Positions 27,191 to 34,735 of a stretch of DNA of 64,000 nucleotides are shown here, in pieces (the first letter of the stretch is position 1; each line of letters starts with the position of its first letter). A model generated the notes under the pieces. That model made no database searches. It saw only the letters and a program-made list of their open reading frames with translations, and had not been told where the DNA came from. Origin of the DNA: an uncultured Lachnospiraceae bacterium (lineage in GTDB: Bacteria > Bacillota > Clostridia > Lachnospirales > Lachnospiraceae). Location of the stretch: the NCBI GenBank assembly GCA_947630595.1, contig CANRIG010000002.1, positions 1-64,000 on the forward strand. The letters are read 5' to 3'. Both the position numbers and the translations under genes were made by a program.

Positions 27191-28222
27191 ATGGAAGAAA
27201 TCGCAAAATATAACGGCATAATAAATGAAATTAAAGAAATTCTGCAAACAGCGCGGCAAAATGTGGCGCGCCAGATAAATACCGAAATTTTGACCGCTTA
27301 CTGGAATATTGGACGTATCATCGTTGAATACGAGCAGCAAAACAACGCTCGTGCAGAATACGGGTGCCAAACCCTGCGTGAAATATCAAAAGTACTTTCA
27401 CAAGAGTTCGGCAAAGGTTTTTCTGTGTCGAATATTCAATTTATGCGCAGATTCTACCAGACCTACCAAATGCAGCAGGCAGTGTCTGCTAAATTAAGCT
27501 GGTCGCATTACTGCGAGCTTCTTTCGATCTCCGACCCGGACAAGCGCAGTTTCTATGAAAAGGAAGCAGTCAATTCCGGTTGGTCGGTACGGGAAATGAA
27601 ACGTCAGATAGCGACATCTCTGTATGAAAGACTGCTGCTGTCAGACGGGAAAACAAACAAGGAAACGATACTTGCCCTTGCGCAGCACGGAATTGAAATG
27701 ATTACGCCCAGCGATATTATTAAAGATCCGTATGTATTCGAGTTTTTGGGCATACCCGAAGCAAAACCTGTTATGGAAAGCGAACTGGAAAAGGCGCTCG
27801 TAGGCCAGATCGAAAAATTCCTTTTGGAACTTGGACGCGGTTTTATGTTTGTAGGGACGCAGCAGCGCGTCACGCTCAATAATACACACTACTATGTAGA
27901 TATGGTATTTTACAACAAACCCCTCCGCGCCTATGTGCTGATCGAGTTGAAAACGGTCAAGCTTCTGCCGGAAGCAGTCGGACAGCTTAACATGTATCTG
28001 AACTACTACGCAGCAGAAGTCAACGATCCCGACGATAACCCTCCAATCGGTATCATTCTCTGTACAGACAAGGACAGCGTGGGAGCTGAATATGCGCTGG
28101 GCGGCCTTTCCAATAATATCTTTGCCTCCCGCTATACTTATGTGATTCCAAAGAAAGAGGAATTGATTGCACAAGTAGAAGCTGTCCTGAAAGAATGGCG
28201 TGAGCTGCAGAAAGAGGATTGA
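27191..28222 (+). CDS. DUF1016 (YhcG-type) PDDEXK nuclease-domain protein
   Basis: 343 residues from the ATG at 27191; the track start at 27143 is a GTG. The N-terminal DUF1016 helical domain has AYWNIGRIIVEYEQ, FGKGFSVSNIQFMRRFYQTY and LSWSHYCELL. The C-terminal PDDEXK-like nuclease core has VTLNNTHYYVDMVFYN, AYVLIELKTVKL and AVGQLNMYLNYY, giving the D-(E)xK pattern. The family is widespread, often linked to mobile elements and restriction loci, with uncertain function. Codon use is visibly more AT-rich than in the neighbouring genes, and the segment lies between two exact direct repeats, so recent gain is likely. Confidence 0.93.
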   Translation: MEEIAKYNGIINEIKEILQTARQNVARQINTEILTAYWNIGRIIVEYEQQNNARAEYGCQTLREISKVLSQEFGKGFSVSNIQFMRRFYQTYQMQQAVSAKLSWSHYCELLSISDPDKRSFYEKEAVNSGWSVREMKRQIATSLYERLLLSDGKTNKETILALAQHGIEMITPSDIIKDPYVFEFLGIPEAKPVMESELEKALVGQIEKFLLELGRGFMFVGTQQRVTLNNTHYYVDMVFYNKPLRAYVLIELKTVKLLPEAVGQLNMYLNYYAAEVNDPDDNPPIGIILCTDKDSVGAEYALGGLSNNIFASRYTYVIPKKEELIAQVEAVLKEWRELQKED

Positions 28223-28243
28223 TGTCACTTTTCCAAACGTGAG

Positions 28244-28264
28244 AAGTCTGCCTTTCCATTCCCG
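28244..28264. repeat. Right copy of 21-bp direct repeat flanking the DUF1016 segment
   Basis: Identical to 26884-26904. It contains the TTTCCA that forms the -35 of the putative yfhO promoter. Confidence 0.95.
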
Positions 28265-28281
28265 CAGGTCAGTGTTACAAT
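28253..28281 (+). promoter_or_regulatory. Putative yfhO promoter
   Basis: TTTCCA, a 17-bp spacer ending in TGT, and TACAAT (extended -10), about 70 bp upstream of the yfhO ATG. Confidence 0.5.
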
Positions 28282-28348
28282 ATTGGAAAAATGAAAGACG
28301 CTGATTATAGATGAACAGGCAGGTCGGCAGACCGGAAGGAGTTTCTCC

Positions 28349-31234
28349 ATGTCACATATGAAAAAGTTAGTGCATTCCCGCAAATTTTCCTCGCTTCTGA
28401 TCCTCTGGGGGCTGACTGCGGTCAGCTGCCTGATCATTTTTTACCCGTTCCTGTTCGGCGACAAGCTGGTCGTGTTTAACGACGCCGGCTCCGACACCCG
28501 GCAGCAGTACCTGATGCAGTACGCGACCATCGTCAACCACCTGCGCGACGGCAATTTTTCGCTGTGGGACATGAACATCGGCTTCGGCGCCAGCATGTTT
28601 GCGCTCAACCTGTTTAACGTGTTTCTGGCCCCGGTCTATTTTGCCGGCGTGGTGCTGGGCGTGGGCCATATGCCGGGTGTGCTGGTGTATCTGCTGCTTC
28701 TGGAGATTTTTCTGGCGGCGGCGTTTTGCTATCTGTTCCTAGACTGCTTTGCGCTTTCTGAGCGGAGCAAGATTATTTCTTCCTATATATATGGACTCAA
28801 CGGATACCTGCTCGTGTGGGGGCAGCACTACCACTTCGGTTCGTTTGTGGTCTTTCTTCCGCTGCTGCTCTTCCTGCTGGAGCGCGCCGTGCGCCGCCGG
28901 AAATGCAGCCTCGCTGTGCCGCCGCTGGTGGCGGTGATGGTCTGCAGCAGCGTTTATATGTCCTATATGGCGCTGCTCTTTGGCGGCTTTTACCTGATCT
29001 GCCGCATGATTCTCGCGGAGGGAACGCGCGCAGAGCGCGTGCGCCGTTTTTTCGCGCACTGCGGAACGCTGCTGCTGGGCCTCGGCATGGGGGCGGTCAT
29101 TTTTCTGCCGATGGCCCATTATCTGCTGACGGTCAGCACCCGCCTCGACAGCGGCAGTTCTTTCCTGCAGAGAATGCTGCAGTACTGCTCTCTGTTCCCG
29201 GCCGATTTTTACAAAACCGCTTTTCTGCGCTTTTTCTCGACCGCCTTTCAGGGCATCCGTCGGTATAATGGCTACTCCAATTTTTATGAAGCCCCGGTGC
29301 TGTTTTTCTCGGCGCTGTTCGTGATTCTGGCGCCGCAGTACGTGTGCACCATTCACCGCCAGCCCGCGGCCCGCAAGGCCAAAATCATACAGTATCTGGC
29401 GGTGCTGTTTTTCGTGCTCTGCATGCTGATCCGTGTGGGCGCTTCCGTATTCAACGCGTTCGCCTATCCGTTCTCTCGCCACTCCTTTGTGTTCATGCCG
29501 CTGTTTGCGCTCATGACCGCATACACGCTAGATCAGATTCATGTCCGCCGCCGGCTTCACCTGCCGGCGCTGGCCCTTTCCATCGTCCTTATTGTCTGCG
29601 CGCATGTGCTGGCTTTTCGCGGGACGCCGGAACCGGAACTGACCTCCGCCATCGTCGTATCTGGCGTGCTGGCGGCGCTGATGGCGCTGCTGCTGGCGGC
29701 GGACTGCTTCGCCGGATGGCGCAAAGCTCAGTCCACCTCCCGGAACCAGTCCGTTTCCCATGACCAGTCCGTCTCCCGTGATCAACCCGTTTCCCGTGAC
29801 CAGTCCGTTTCCCGTGTCGCCGGAAATTCCGATTTCAAATTATCGGGCAGACCGGAGGCGACAGGCGGGGCAATACACAAAGCAATGCACGGAACGCAAT
29901 ACGTCACAACGGTCCTGCTGGTTTTGTGCCTGCTTGCAAATGTCACTTATGAAGGCTGGCTCTGCTATAACCAGCGCGACGTGCTGACCACCTCCGACCC
30001 GGAATACTGGAGCGGGCTTTACGACCCGGACGTGACGGCGGCCCTCGCCTCTCTGCGCGAAAACGACGATTCTTTTTACCGCGTGGAAAAGGATTATTTC
30101 AGCGGAAGCTACTGCATGGACGCTCTGGCGCAGGACTACCGCGGCATCAGCGCCTACAATTCCACGCCCAACCGCAACATCGAGGAATTTGTCAATCTGG
30201 TGATCCCCAATTTCCCGATGCTGGCAAAATACGAATACACCTACCGCCAGATCGGCTGGTACACCGGCCACAGCACGCTGTTCGGCATCAAATACCTGCT
30301 CTCCAAAAATCCTGCGCTCGCGCTCGACGGTTTTGTCCAGAGCGGGCAGTTTGGCAGCGTCTATGTCTATCAGAATAAGAATGTCTCCACGCTTGCGCGC
30401 TTCTGCACGACGGCCGGGGACAGCGCGGTTCTGAAGGACGCTTACGGAAAGGCAGACCTGGAAACCATGCTGCTGGATACGGCGCTGCTCGACTGCGGGG
30501 AGGAAGGCGTTTCGGAGCTGATACAGAATCTGACCGGCCGCGCACCGCTAACGGCGGAAGAACTGATGAATGATTATGCGTTGGAAGAAATCTCCGCCCC
30601 GGCGGACATCACGGCGGATGGAAGCTCCAATGCGGCGGCAATCCCTATTGATCAGGATATGCTGGCGGATTACGCCCGCGTCTACCTGGAATTTGACCTG
30701 CTCACGCCCGAGGTCAGCGACATCACCGTCAACCTCGGGGAGCCGTTTGAGTATCATTTCCGCACGGAGGCCGGAAAAGCCCGGCACGTGCAGCTCGCCG
30801 TGCCGTCCTCTTACACTCGTGTTGAACTCAGCCGCTACGGCGCGCCGCTCGCCGGGGAGATAAGCGGCATCCGTCTGCTCGGCTCCCGCAAGGAGCATAC
30901 TTCTGTGCCGCGCGAACCAGCGCAGATCACCCTGGCAAGCCCGTCCAACGATTCCCGTCTGTCGGGCACTGTCACCGCCAGCACAGGCGGCTTTCTCTTC
31001 CTGCCGCTCCCATACGAGGAGGGCTGGAGCGCCGCCGTGGACGGAGAAAAAGCCGAAATCCTGCGCACGGACATCGGCTTCATCAGTATTCCGGTCGCCG
31101 CCGGAGCGCACAGCTTCACGCTCACCTATCGTCAGCCGTATCTGGGAACAGGTCTGATCATCAGCCTGCTCTCGCTGGCCGTCTGGGCGGCGCTGCTCTT
31201 TCTGCGGCGCAGACGCCGGAACAAAGCAATATAA
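28349..31234 (+). CDS. yfhO: YfhO-family multi-pass membrane glycan-modifying protein
   Basis: A 961-residue membrane protein of the YfhO (PF09586) family. It has about a dozen hydrophobic segments in the first 450 residues, one near 523-545, an extracellular soluble part (about 550-930) and a final helix (GTGLIISLLSLAVWAALLFL). Motifs VFNDAGSDTRQQYL and YLLVWGQHYHFG are typical of GT-C-like YfhO proteins, which add sugars from polyprenyl-phosphate donors to wall glycans outside the membrane. GGAAGGAG precedes the ATG. Residues about 470-490 hold an in-frame SVSRDQ repeat. It lies between the two halves of the polysaccharide locus on the opposite strand. Confidence 0.9.
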   Translation: MSHMKKLVHSRKFSSLLILWGLTAVSCLIIFYPFLFGDKLVVFNDAGSDTRQQYLMQYATIVNHLRDGNFSLWDMNIGFGASMFALNLFNVFLAPVYFAGVVLGVGHMPGVLVYLLLLEIFLAAAFCYLFLDCFALSERSKIISSYIYGLNGYLLVWGQHYHFGSFVVFLPLLLFLLERAVRRRKCSLAVPPLVAVMVCSSVYMSYMALLFGGFYLICRMILAEGTRAERVRRFFAHCGTLLLGLGMGAVIFLPMAHYLLTVSTRLDSGSSFLQRMLQYCSLFPADFYKTAFLRFFSTAFQGIRRYNGYSNFYEAPVLFFSALFVILAPQYVCTIHRQPAARKAKIIQYLAVLFFVLCMLIRVGASVFNAFAYPFSRHSFVFMPLFALMTAYTLDQIHVRRRLHLPALALSIVLIVCAHVLAFRGTPEPELTSAIVVSGVLAALMALLLAADCFAGWRKAQSTSRNQSVSHDQSVSRDQPVSRDQSVSRVAGNSDFKLSGRPEATGGAIHKAMHGTQYVTTVLLVLCLLANVTYEGWLCYNQRDVLTTSDPEYWSGLYDPDVTAALASLRENDDSFYRVEKDYFSGSYCMDALAQDYRGISAYNSTPNRNIEEFVNLVIPNFPMLAKYEYTYRQIGWYTGHSTLFGIKYLLSKNPALALDGFVQSGQFGSVYVYQNKNVSTLARFCTTAGDSAVLKDAYGKADLETMLLDTALLDCGEEGVSELIQNLTGRAPLTAEELMNDYALEEISAPADITADGSSNAAAIPIDQDMLADYARVYLEFDLLTPEVSDITVNLGEPFEYHFRTEAGKARHVQLAVPSSYTRVELSRYGAPLAGEISGIRLLGSRKEHTSVPREPAQITLASPSNDSRLSGTVTASTGGFLFLPLPYEEGWSAAVDGEKAEILRTDIGFISIPVAAGAHSFTLTYRQPYLGTGLIISLLSLAVWAALLFLRRRRRNKAI
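29735..29818 (+). repeat. 18-bp in-frame repeats inside yfhO
   Basis: Four to five units of CCAGTCCGTTTCCCGTGA encode QSVSRD strings between membrane helices. They are probably cytosolic-loop or outside-loop filler. Confidence 0.85.
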
Positions 31235-31290
31235 ATATGGAACAAAGCAATATAATATTATGACCATATCATATTATGACCGTTTCCCGA
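31215..31290. repeat. Duplicated 3' ends of yfhO and the convergent GT gene
   Basis: The last codons of yfhO (AACAAAGCAATATAA) are repeated 21 bp later outside the gene. From the other side, the GT gene end (GGTCATAATAT on minus) is repeated 16 bp later. The two duplications meet in the 39-bp gap. Confidence 0.85.
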
Positions 31291-34200
31291 GCACATTCCG
31301 GGCCTGCTTTTTAAGCTGCTCCTTAAACGGAATCCTGGCATCAGAAATTCTACGGGCCAGCCGGTAGGACGTCGTCCCTTTCATCACCTCGATGGAAGCT
31401 TTCAGGGCGGCGTTCTCTTTTTTGAGCCGGTTCATGGAGGCATTGCCGCCGCGGCCGCCGACCGACGGGTCGCCAAGCGCCAGCCCCTGAAAAATAAAAT
31501 CGTAATCGACAGCCTGCTCCGCTTCGGACTGAGGCAGCTGCTGCGGCAGTTCCGTCTCGCTCACGCGCAAAGCACTCTGTCCGCTTTGTCCGTTCTGCCC
31601 GCTTTGTCCGTTCTGACCGCTTTGTTCGCCCGGTCTGCTCTGTCCGTTCTGCCCGCTTTGTCCATCCTGTCCGTTTTGTTTGCCCTGTTCATGTACCATG
31701 GAAATTTCCTGCATATCCATGCACAGTTTCCGCTCCCCGGCGTCCGCCAGCAGCTGCGCGTACAGGGCACGGTATTCCCCGCACATCTGCGCCACGCTTT
31801 TGAGCGCAATCCGCGCCACCGCCTCTTTTTTCTCCCGATACTCCTGCGGACGGTCCTGAATGCGGTGCAGCAGACCCAGCACTTCCTCCGGCCCCGCGTC
31901 CGGGCTCACCAGCCAGCCGCCCCCGGTGCTGCGGATGCGCTCCCCGACCGCGCCGATGTCTGTGCCGACCACCGGAATGCCGTTCATCCACGCCTCGGAG
32001 ACGGTGTAGCAGAATGTTTCCGGCCAGATCGGCAGAATGCAGACTACGTCGATCTCGTTGTCCGCCAGAAGCTGCGGCAGCTCCTCTTTTTTATAGGTAG
32101 AACTGAAAAAGCAGTTGTCCTGATGGATTTCCATGATCTGCTTGTCGCCGATCGCGCCCAGCACAAACCAGTTAATGCGCTCCCGGTCCATCGGAATCAG
32201 CTTCCGCGCCATGAGGCTGCCCTTCTGCGGCACCATGCCGCCCAGAAACGCCACATTCAGGCGCCCCTCTTTGCCGAATCTGCGCCGATATTCGCCCTTT
32301 GTGCTGCGTCCGTCCGTGTAAAGCTCCCCGCCATGGCGCACGTACACCTGTATTTTTACAGGCCCGTCCGCAAGCGCTTCCGTGCTGACGCGCAGGTCAA
32401 TCCCGCACAGCAGCGCGTCCGGGTCGCCGAACGCGTCCACAATGTCCGGCCGCGCCGCCTTGGGCGCCAGGAAGCAGTCGCTTCCGCCCTTATGATCCGT
32501 CAGTTCGACCAGAATCTCCGTCTCTTCGTTATTCACACCGGCCAGATAAGCCCAGCCCTTGATGTCGTTGAGCCCCTGATCCGCGCCGACCACCCGGTCC
32601 AGCTTTACCCGCAGCTTCGCGTTCCGTTTTGCCCCCTGCGGCGACGGAACATGCACCACCTCGCGCTCCAGCCGGTCTTCGCCGTGGTAAATCACCTGGC
32701 AGCGTTCTTTCAGCTCCGGGAAATACTGCAGCAGAATATCGCGCGCGCTGGCGGACGGAAAAATCAGCTTTTTGCAGGTGCGCAGCGCTTTTCCGTGCTC
32801 CCGCCGCCAGATGCGCAGGTAATCCGTCTGCGGCGCGATCTGCTTTTTCGCCAGCAGGCAGGCCTGGCAGCGCTCCCGGCGCTCCTGCGGGCTCAGCTTT
32901 GCGTCCTGCGGCGCGCAGAAATGTCTCTCATTGTCCAGCAGCAGGATTGTCGGGCATGCGTAATAGTAATCGTGCATGGTCGCGGTCACCGGTATCCCCA
33001 GCGCCGCGGCGGCATCGTAAATCTCCAGCGACAGATCCTGCGTGTGGTGGACGTGCACAAGGTCGATGGAAAACGCTTTTAGAACCTGTATGCAGATTCT
33101 GCGCAGCTCTGGGTCGCGGAACACCGGATACTGCGGCGCTTCCCCGATCTCAAAGCGCAGCGGAATCACATCCCGGTCCGTGTAGGCCGTCACGCGCAGG
33201 CAGTCCGCGTCGCGGGCCATCACAAAGACGTTGTACTCCCCGCGCAGCTCCTCCATCAGCTCGCGCACATGAATCTGCGTCCCGCCGATGTTGTTGAACG
33301 CATGCTCCTGAAAATCCAGGTGCAGAAAGTACAGCAAATTTTTCTTTTTATTGCACAATTTTGTGTATAGATTGATATTGTCACGGATCTCCTGATCTGG
33401 ATTTTCCACGCAGTACAGATCGTTTCGGTGCATCTGTTCCGGGTAGCGCTCCGTCAGAATCGCCGTGTGCTCCCGCAGAAGCGCCTGCTTCTCGGCGGTG
33501 TCAAACGAACCCGTGCCTTTGTGGTAGACGAACGTATCATCACACATGATATGGCGATACCCCGCCTGCTCCGCCCGGTTGCAGAAGTCGTTTTCCTCGC
33601 CGTAGCCCCGCCCGAACGTCTCCGCGTCAAAATTGCCGATGTCGTCGATCAGGCAGCGCTTGATGAACATGCAGAATCCCACGGCCACGGTAATCCGCGG
33701 ATAGCGCCGGAGGCTGCAGCGCTCGATCAGCGCCGCGTACTCGTCGATCGTCAGGTGCTCCGGCACCGGATTGTCACGGCAGAACACGGGAACCGAACAG
33801 AGCGTCGCGCTGTTGGAGAGCGGCGTCACCGTGCCCGTGCTGTCGTCCCGGTAGGCGCAGGCCACGATTTTCTCCAGCCATCCGGCGGTCACAATCGTGT
33901 CGGAGTTCAGCAGAAGCACGTCATGATCCTCCGACAGCGCCATACCCTTGTTGACGTTGCCGGAGAAGCCGAGGTTTTCCGAATTATGCAGTACCATGAT
34001 GTGTCCTGCGGGAATCTGTTTTCCCAAAACATGCTGCGCCGAAATTTTTTCTTTCGGAATTTGATTCTCTGAAACATTTTCCTCTGGAGCCCGATTCTCT
34101 GGAAATTTTCCCTCCGAGACCTGACCCGCTGAAATTCTTTTCCCTAGAACCTGTCTCTCTGAAATATTCTCCGTCGAAATCTTGCCCGCTGAAATTCTTT

Positions 34201-34570
34201 TCTCTGAAACCTGACTCTCAGAAATTTTCTCTGCCGAAATCTTGCCCGCTGAAATTCTTTTCTCTGAAACCTGGCTCCCTGAAATTTTCTCTCCTGAAAT
34301 CTGGCCCGCTGAAGTTTTCTCCTCTGAAGCCTGACTTTCTGAAATTTTCTCCCGCGAAACCTGCGATGCGGAAGCCGCCGTGGGATCGCCGCACAGCAGT
34401 CCGTCCAGGTACGGGCGGATGCGCGCGTCCGGGCTGCAGTCGTTAATCAGCACCAGCCGGTGCCGGTTCAGATCCGTGTGCCGCAGTATGCTGGGAACGC
34501 ATTTCTGCAGATCCTCATATCCGTTGTAAATAGGGACGATGATATCCACCGTCTGCGATTTTCTGTTCAT
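31274..34570 (-). CDS. GT2-GT4 fusion glycosyltransferase with repeat insertion
   Basis: 1098 residues. The N-terminal GT2 domain (TVDIIVPIYNGYEDLQKCV, then LLLNSDTIVTAGW and GYGEENDFCNRAEQAGY) is split after DCSPDARIRPYLDGL by about 120 residues of 20-residue repeats (ISAEKISESQVSEKRISAGK type), and resumes at VLHNSENLGFSGNVNKGM. A GT4-like domain follows (about 425-960: HLDFQEHAFNNIGGTQIHVREL, FPSASARDILLQYFP, and WPETFCYTVSEAWMNGIPVVGTD with the donor-site E). A Gln/Gly/Ser tail (GQSGQNG repeats) and a coiled-coil end (NRLKKENAALKASIEVMKG) close it. It should add two kinds of sugar. GGAGG lies 10 nt before the ATG. Confidence 0.92.
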   Translation of the reverse strand: MNRKSQTVDIIVPIYNGYEDLQKCVPSILRHTDLNRHRLVLINDCSPDARIRPYLDGLLCGDPTAASASQVSREKISESQASEEKTSAGQISGEKISGSQVSEKRISAGKISAEKISESQVSEKRISAGKISTENISERQVLGKRISAGQVSEGKFPENRAPEENVSENQIPKEKISAQHVLGKQIPAGHIMVLHNSENLGFSGNVNKGMALSEDHDVLLLNSDTIVTAGWLEKIVACAYRDDSTGTVTPLSNSATLCSVPVFCRDNPVPEHLTIDEYAALIERCSLRRYPRITVAVGFCMFIKRCLIDDIGNFDAETFGRGYGEENDFCNRAEQAGYRHIMCDDTFVYHKGTGSFDTAEKQALLREHTAILTERYPEQMHRNDLYCVENPDQEIRDNINLYTKLCNKKKNLLYFLHLDFQEHAFNNIGGTQIHVRELMEELRGEYNVFVMARDADCLRVTAYTDRDVIPLRFEIGEAPQYPVFRDPELRRICIQVLKAFSIDLVHVHHTQDLSLEIYDAAAALGIPVTATMHDYYYACPTILLLDNERHFCAPQDAKLSPQERRERCQACLLAKKQIAPQTDYLRIWRREHGKALRTCKKLIFPSASARDILLQYFPELKERCQVIYHGEDRLEREVVHVPSPQGAKRNAKLRVKLDRVVGADQGLNDIKGWAYLAGVNNEETEILVELTDHKGGSDCFLAPKAARPDIVDAFGDPDALLCGIDLRVSTEALADGPVKIQVYVRHGGELYTDGRSTKGEYRRRFGKEGRLNVAFLGGMVPQKGSLMARKLIPMDRERINWFVLGAIGDKQIMEIHQDNCFFSSTYKKEELPQLLADNEIDVVCILPIWPETFCYTVSEAWMNGIPVVGTDIGAVGERIRSTGGGWLVSPDAGPEEVLGLLHRIQDRPQEYREKKEAVARIALKSVAQMCGEYRALYAQLLADAGERKLCMDMQEISMVHEQGKQNGQDGQSGQNGQSRPGEQSGQNGQSGQNGQSGQSALRVSETELPQQLPQSEAEQAVDYDFIFQGLALGDPSVGGRGGNASMNRLKKENAALKASIEVMKGTTSYRLARRISDARIPFKEQLKKQARNVLGKRS
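31570..31690 (-). repeat. 18-bp repeats encoding the Gly/Gln/Ser tail of the GT2-GT4 protein
   Basis: On the plus strand, units of TTGTCCGTTCTGCCCGCT recur and encode GQSGQN strings, about six units, in frame. Confidence 0.85.
34010..34375 (-). repeat. 60-bp in-frame tandem repeats splitting a GT2 domain
   Basis: About six units of 20 codons with a 10-codon sub-period. Plus-strand core GAAATTCTTTTCTCTGAAAC and CTGACTCTCTGAAATTTTCT. The two best copies differ at only a few positions; outer copies are more diverged. Confidence 0.9.
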
Positions 34571-34735
34571 GACTCAGCAGCCTCCAAATTATTCGCCCCG
34601 GCATCCACCGCGCAGGCCGGTTTCTGTTTCGCCCCGGCATCCGCCGCGCAGGCCGGTTTCTATTTCGCTCAGGAATCCCGTCCTATTTTGATCACGAATC
34701 CTGTCCTATTTTGCTCCAGAATCCTGTCCCGCGCC
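34571..34735 (-). repeat. Two small arrays after the methyltransferase gene
   Basis: Three copies of a 23-bp unit (minus strand GGACAGGATTCTGGAGCAAA) begin inside the methyltransferase's last codons and include its TAG stop. Two copies of a 36-bp unit (plus strand TTCGCCCCGGCATCCACCGC) follow up to the next gene's ribosome site. Confidence 0.88.
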
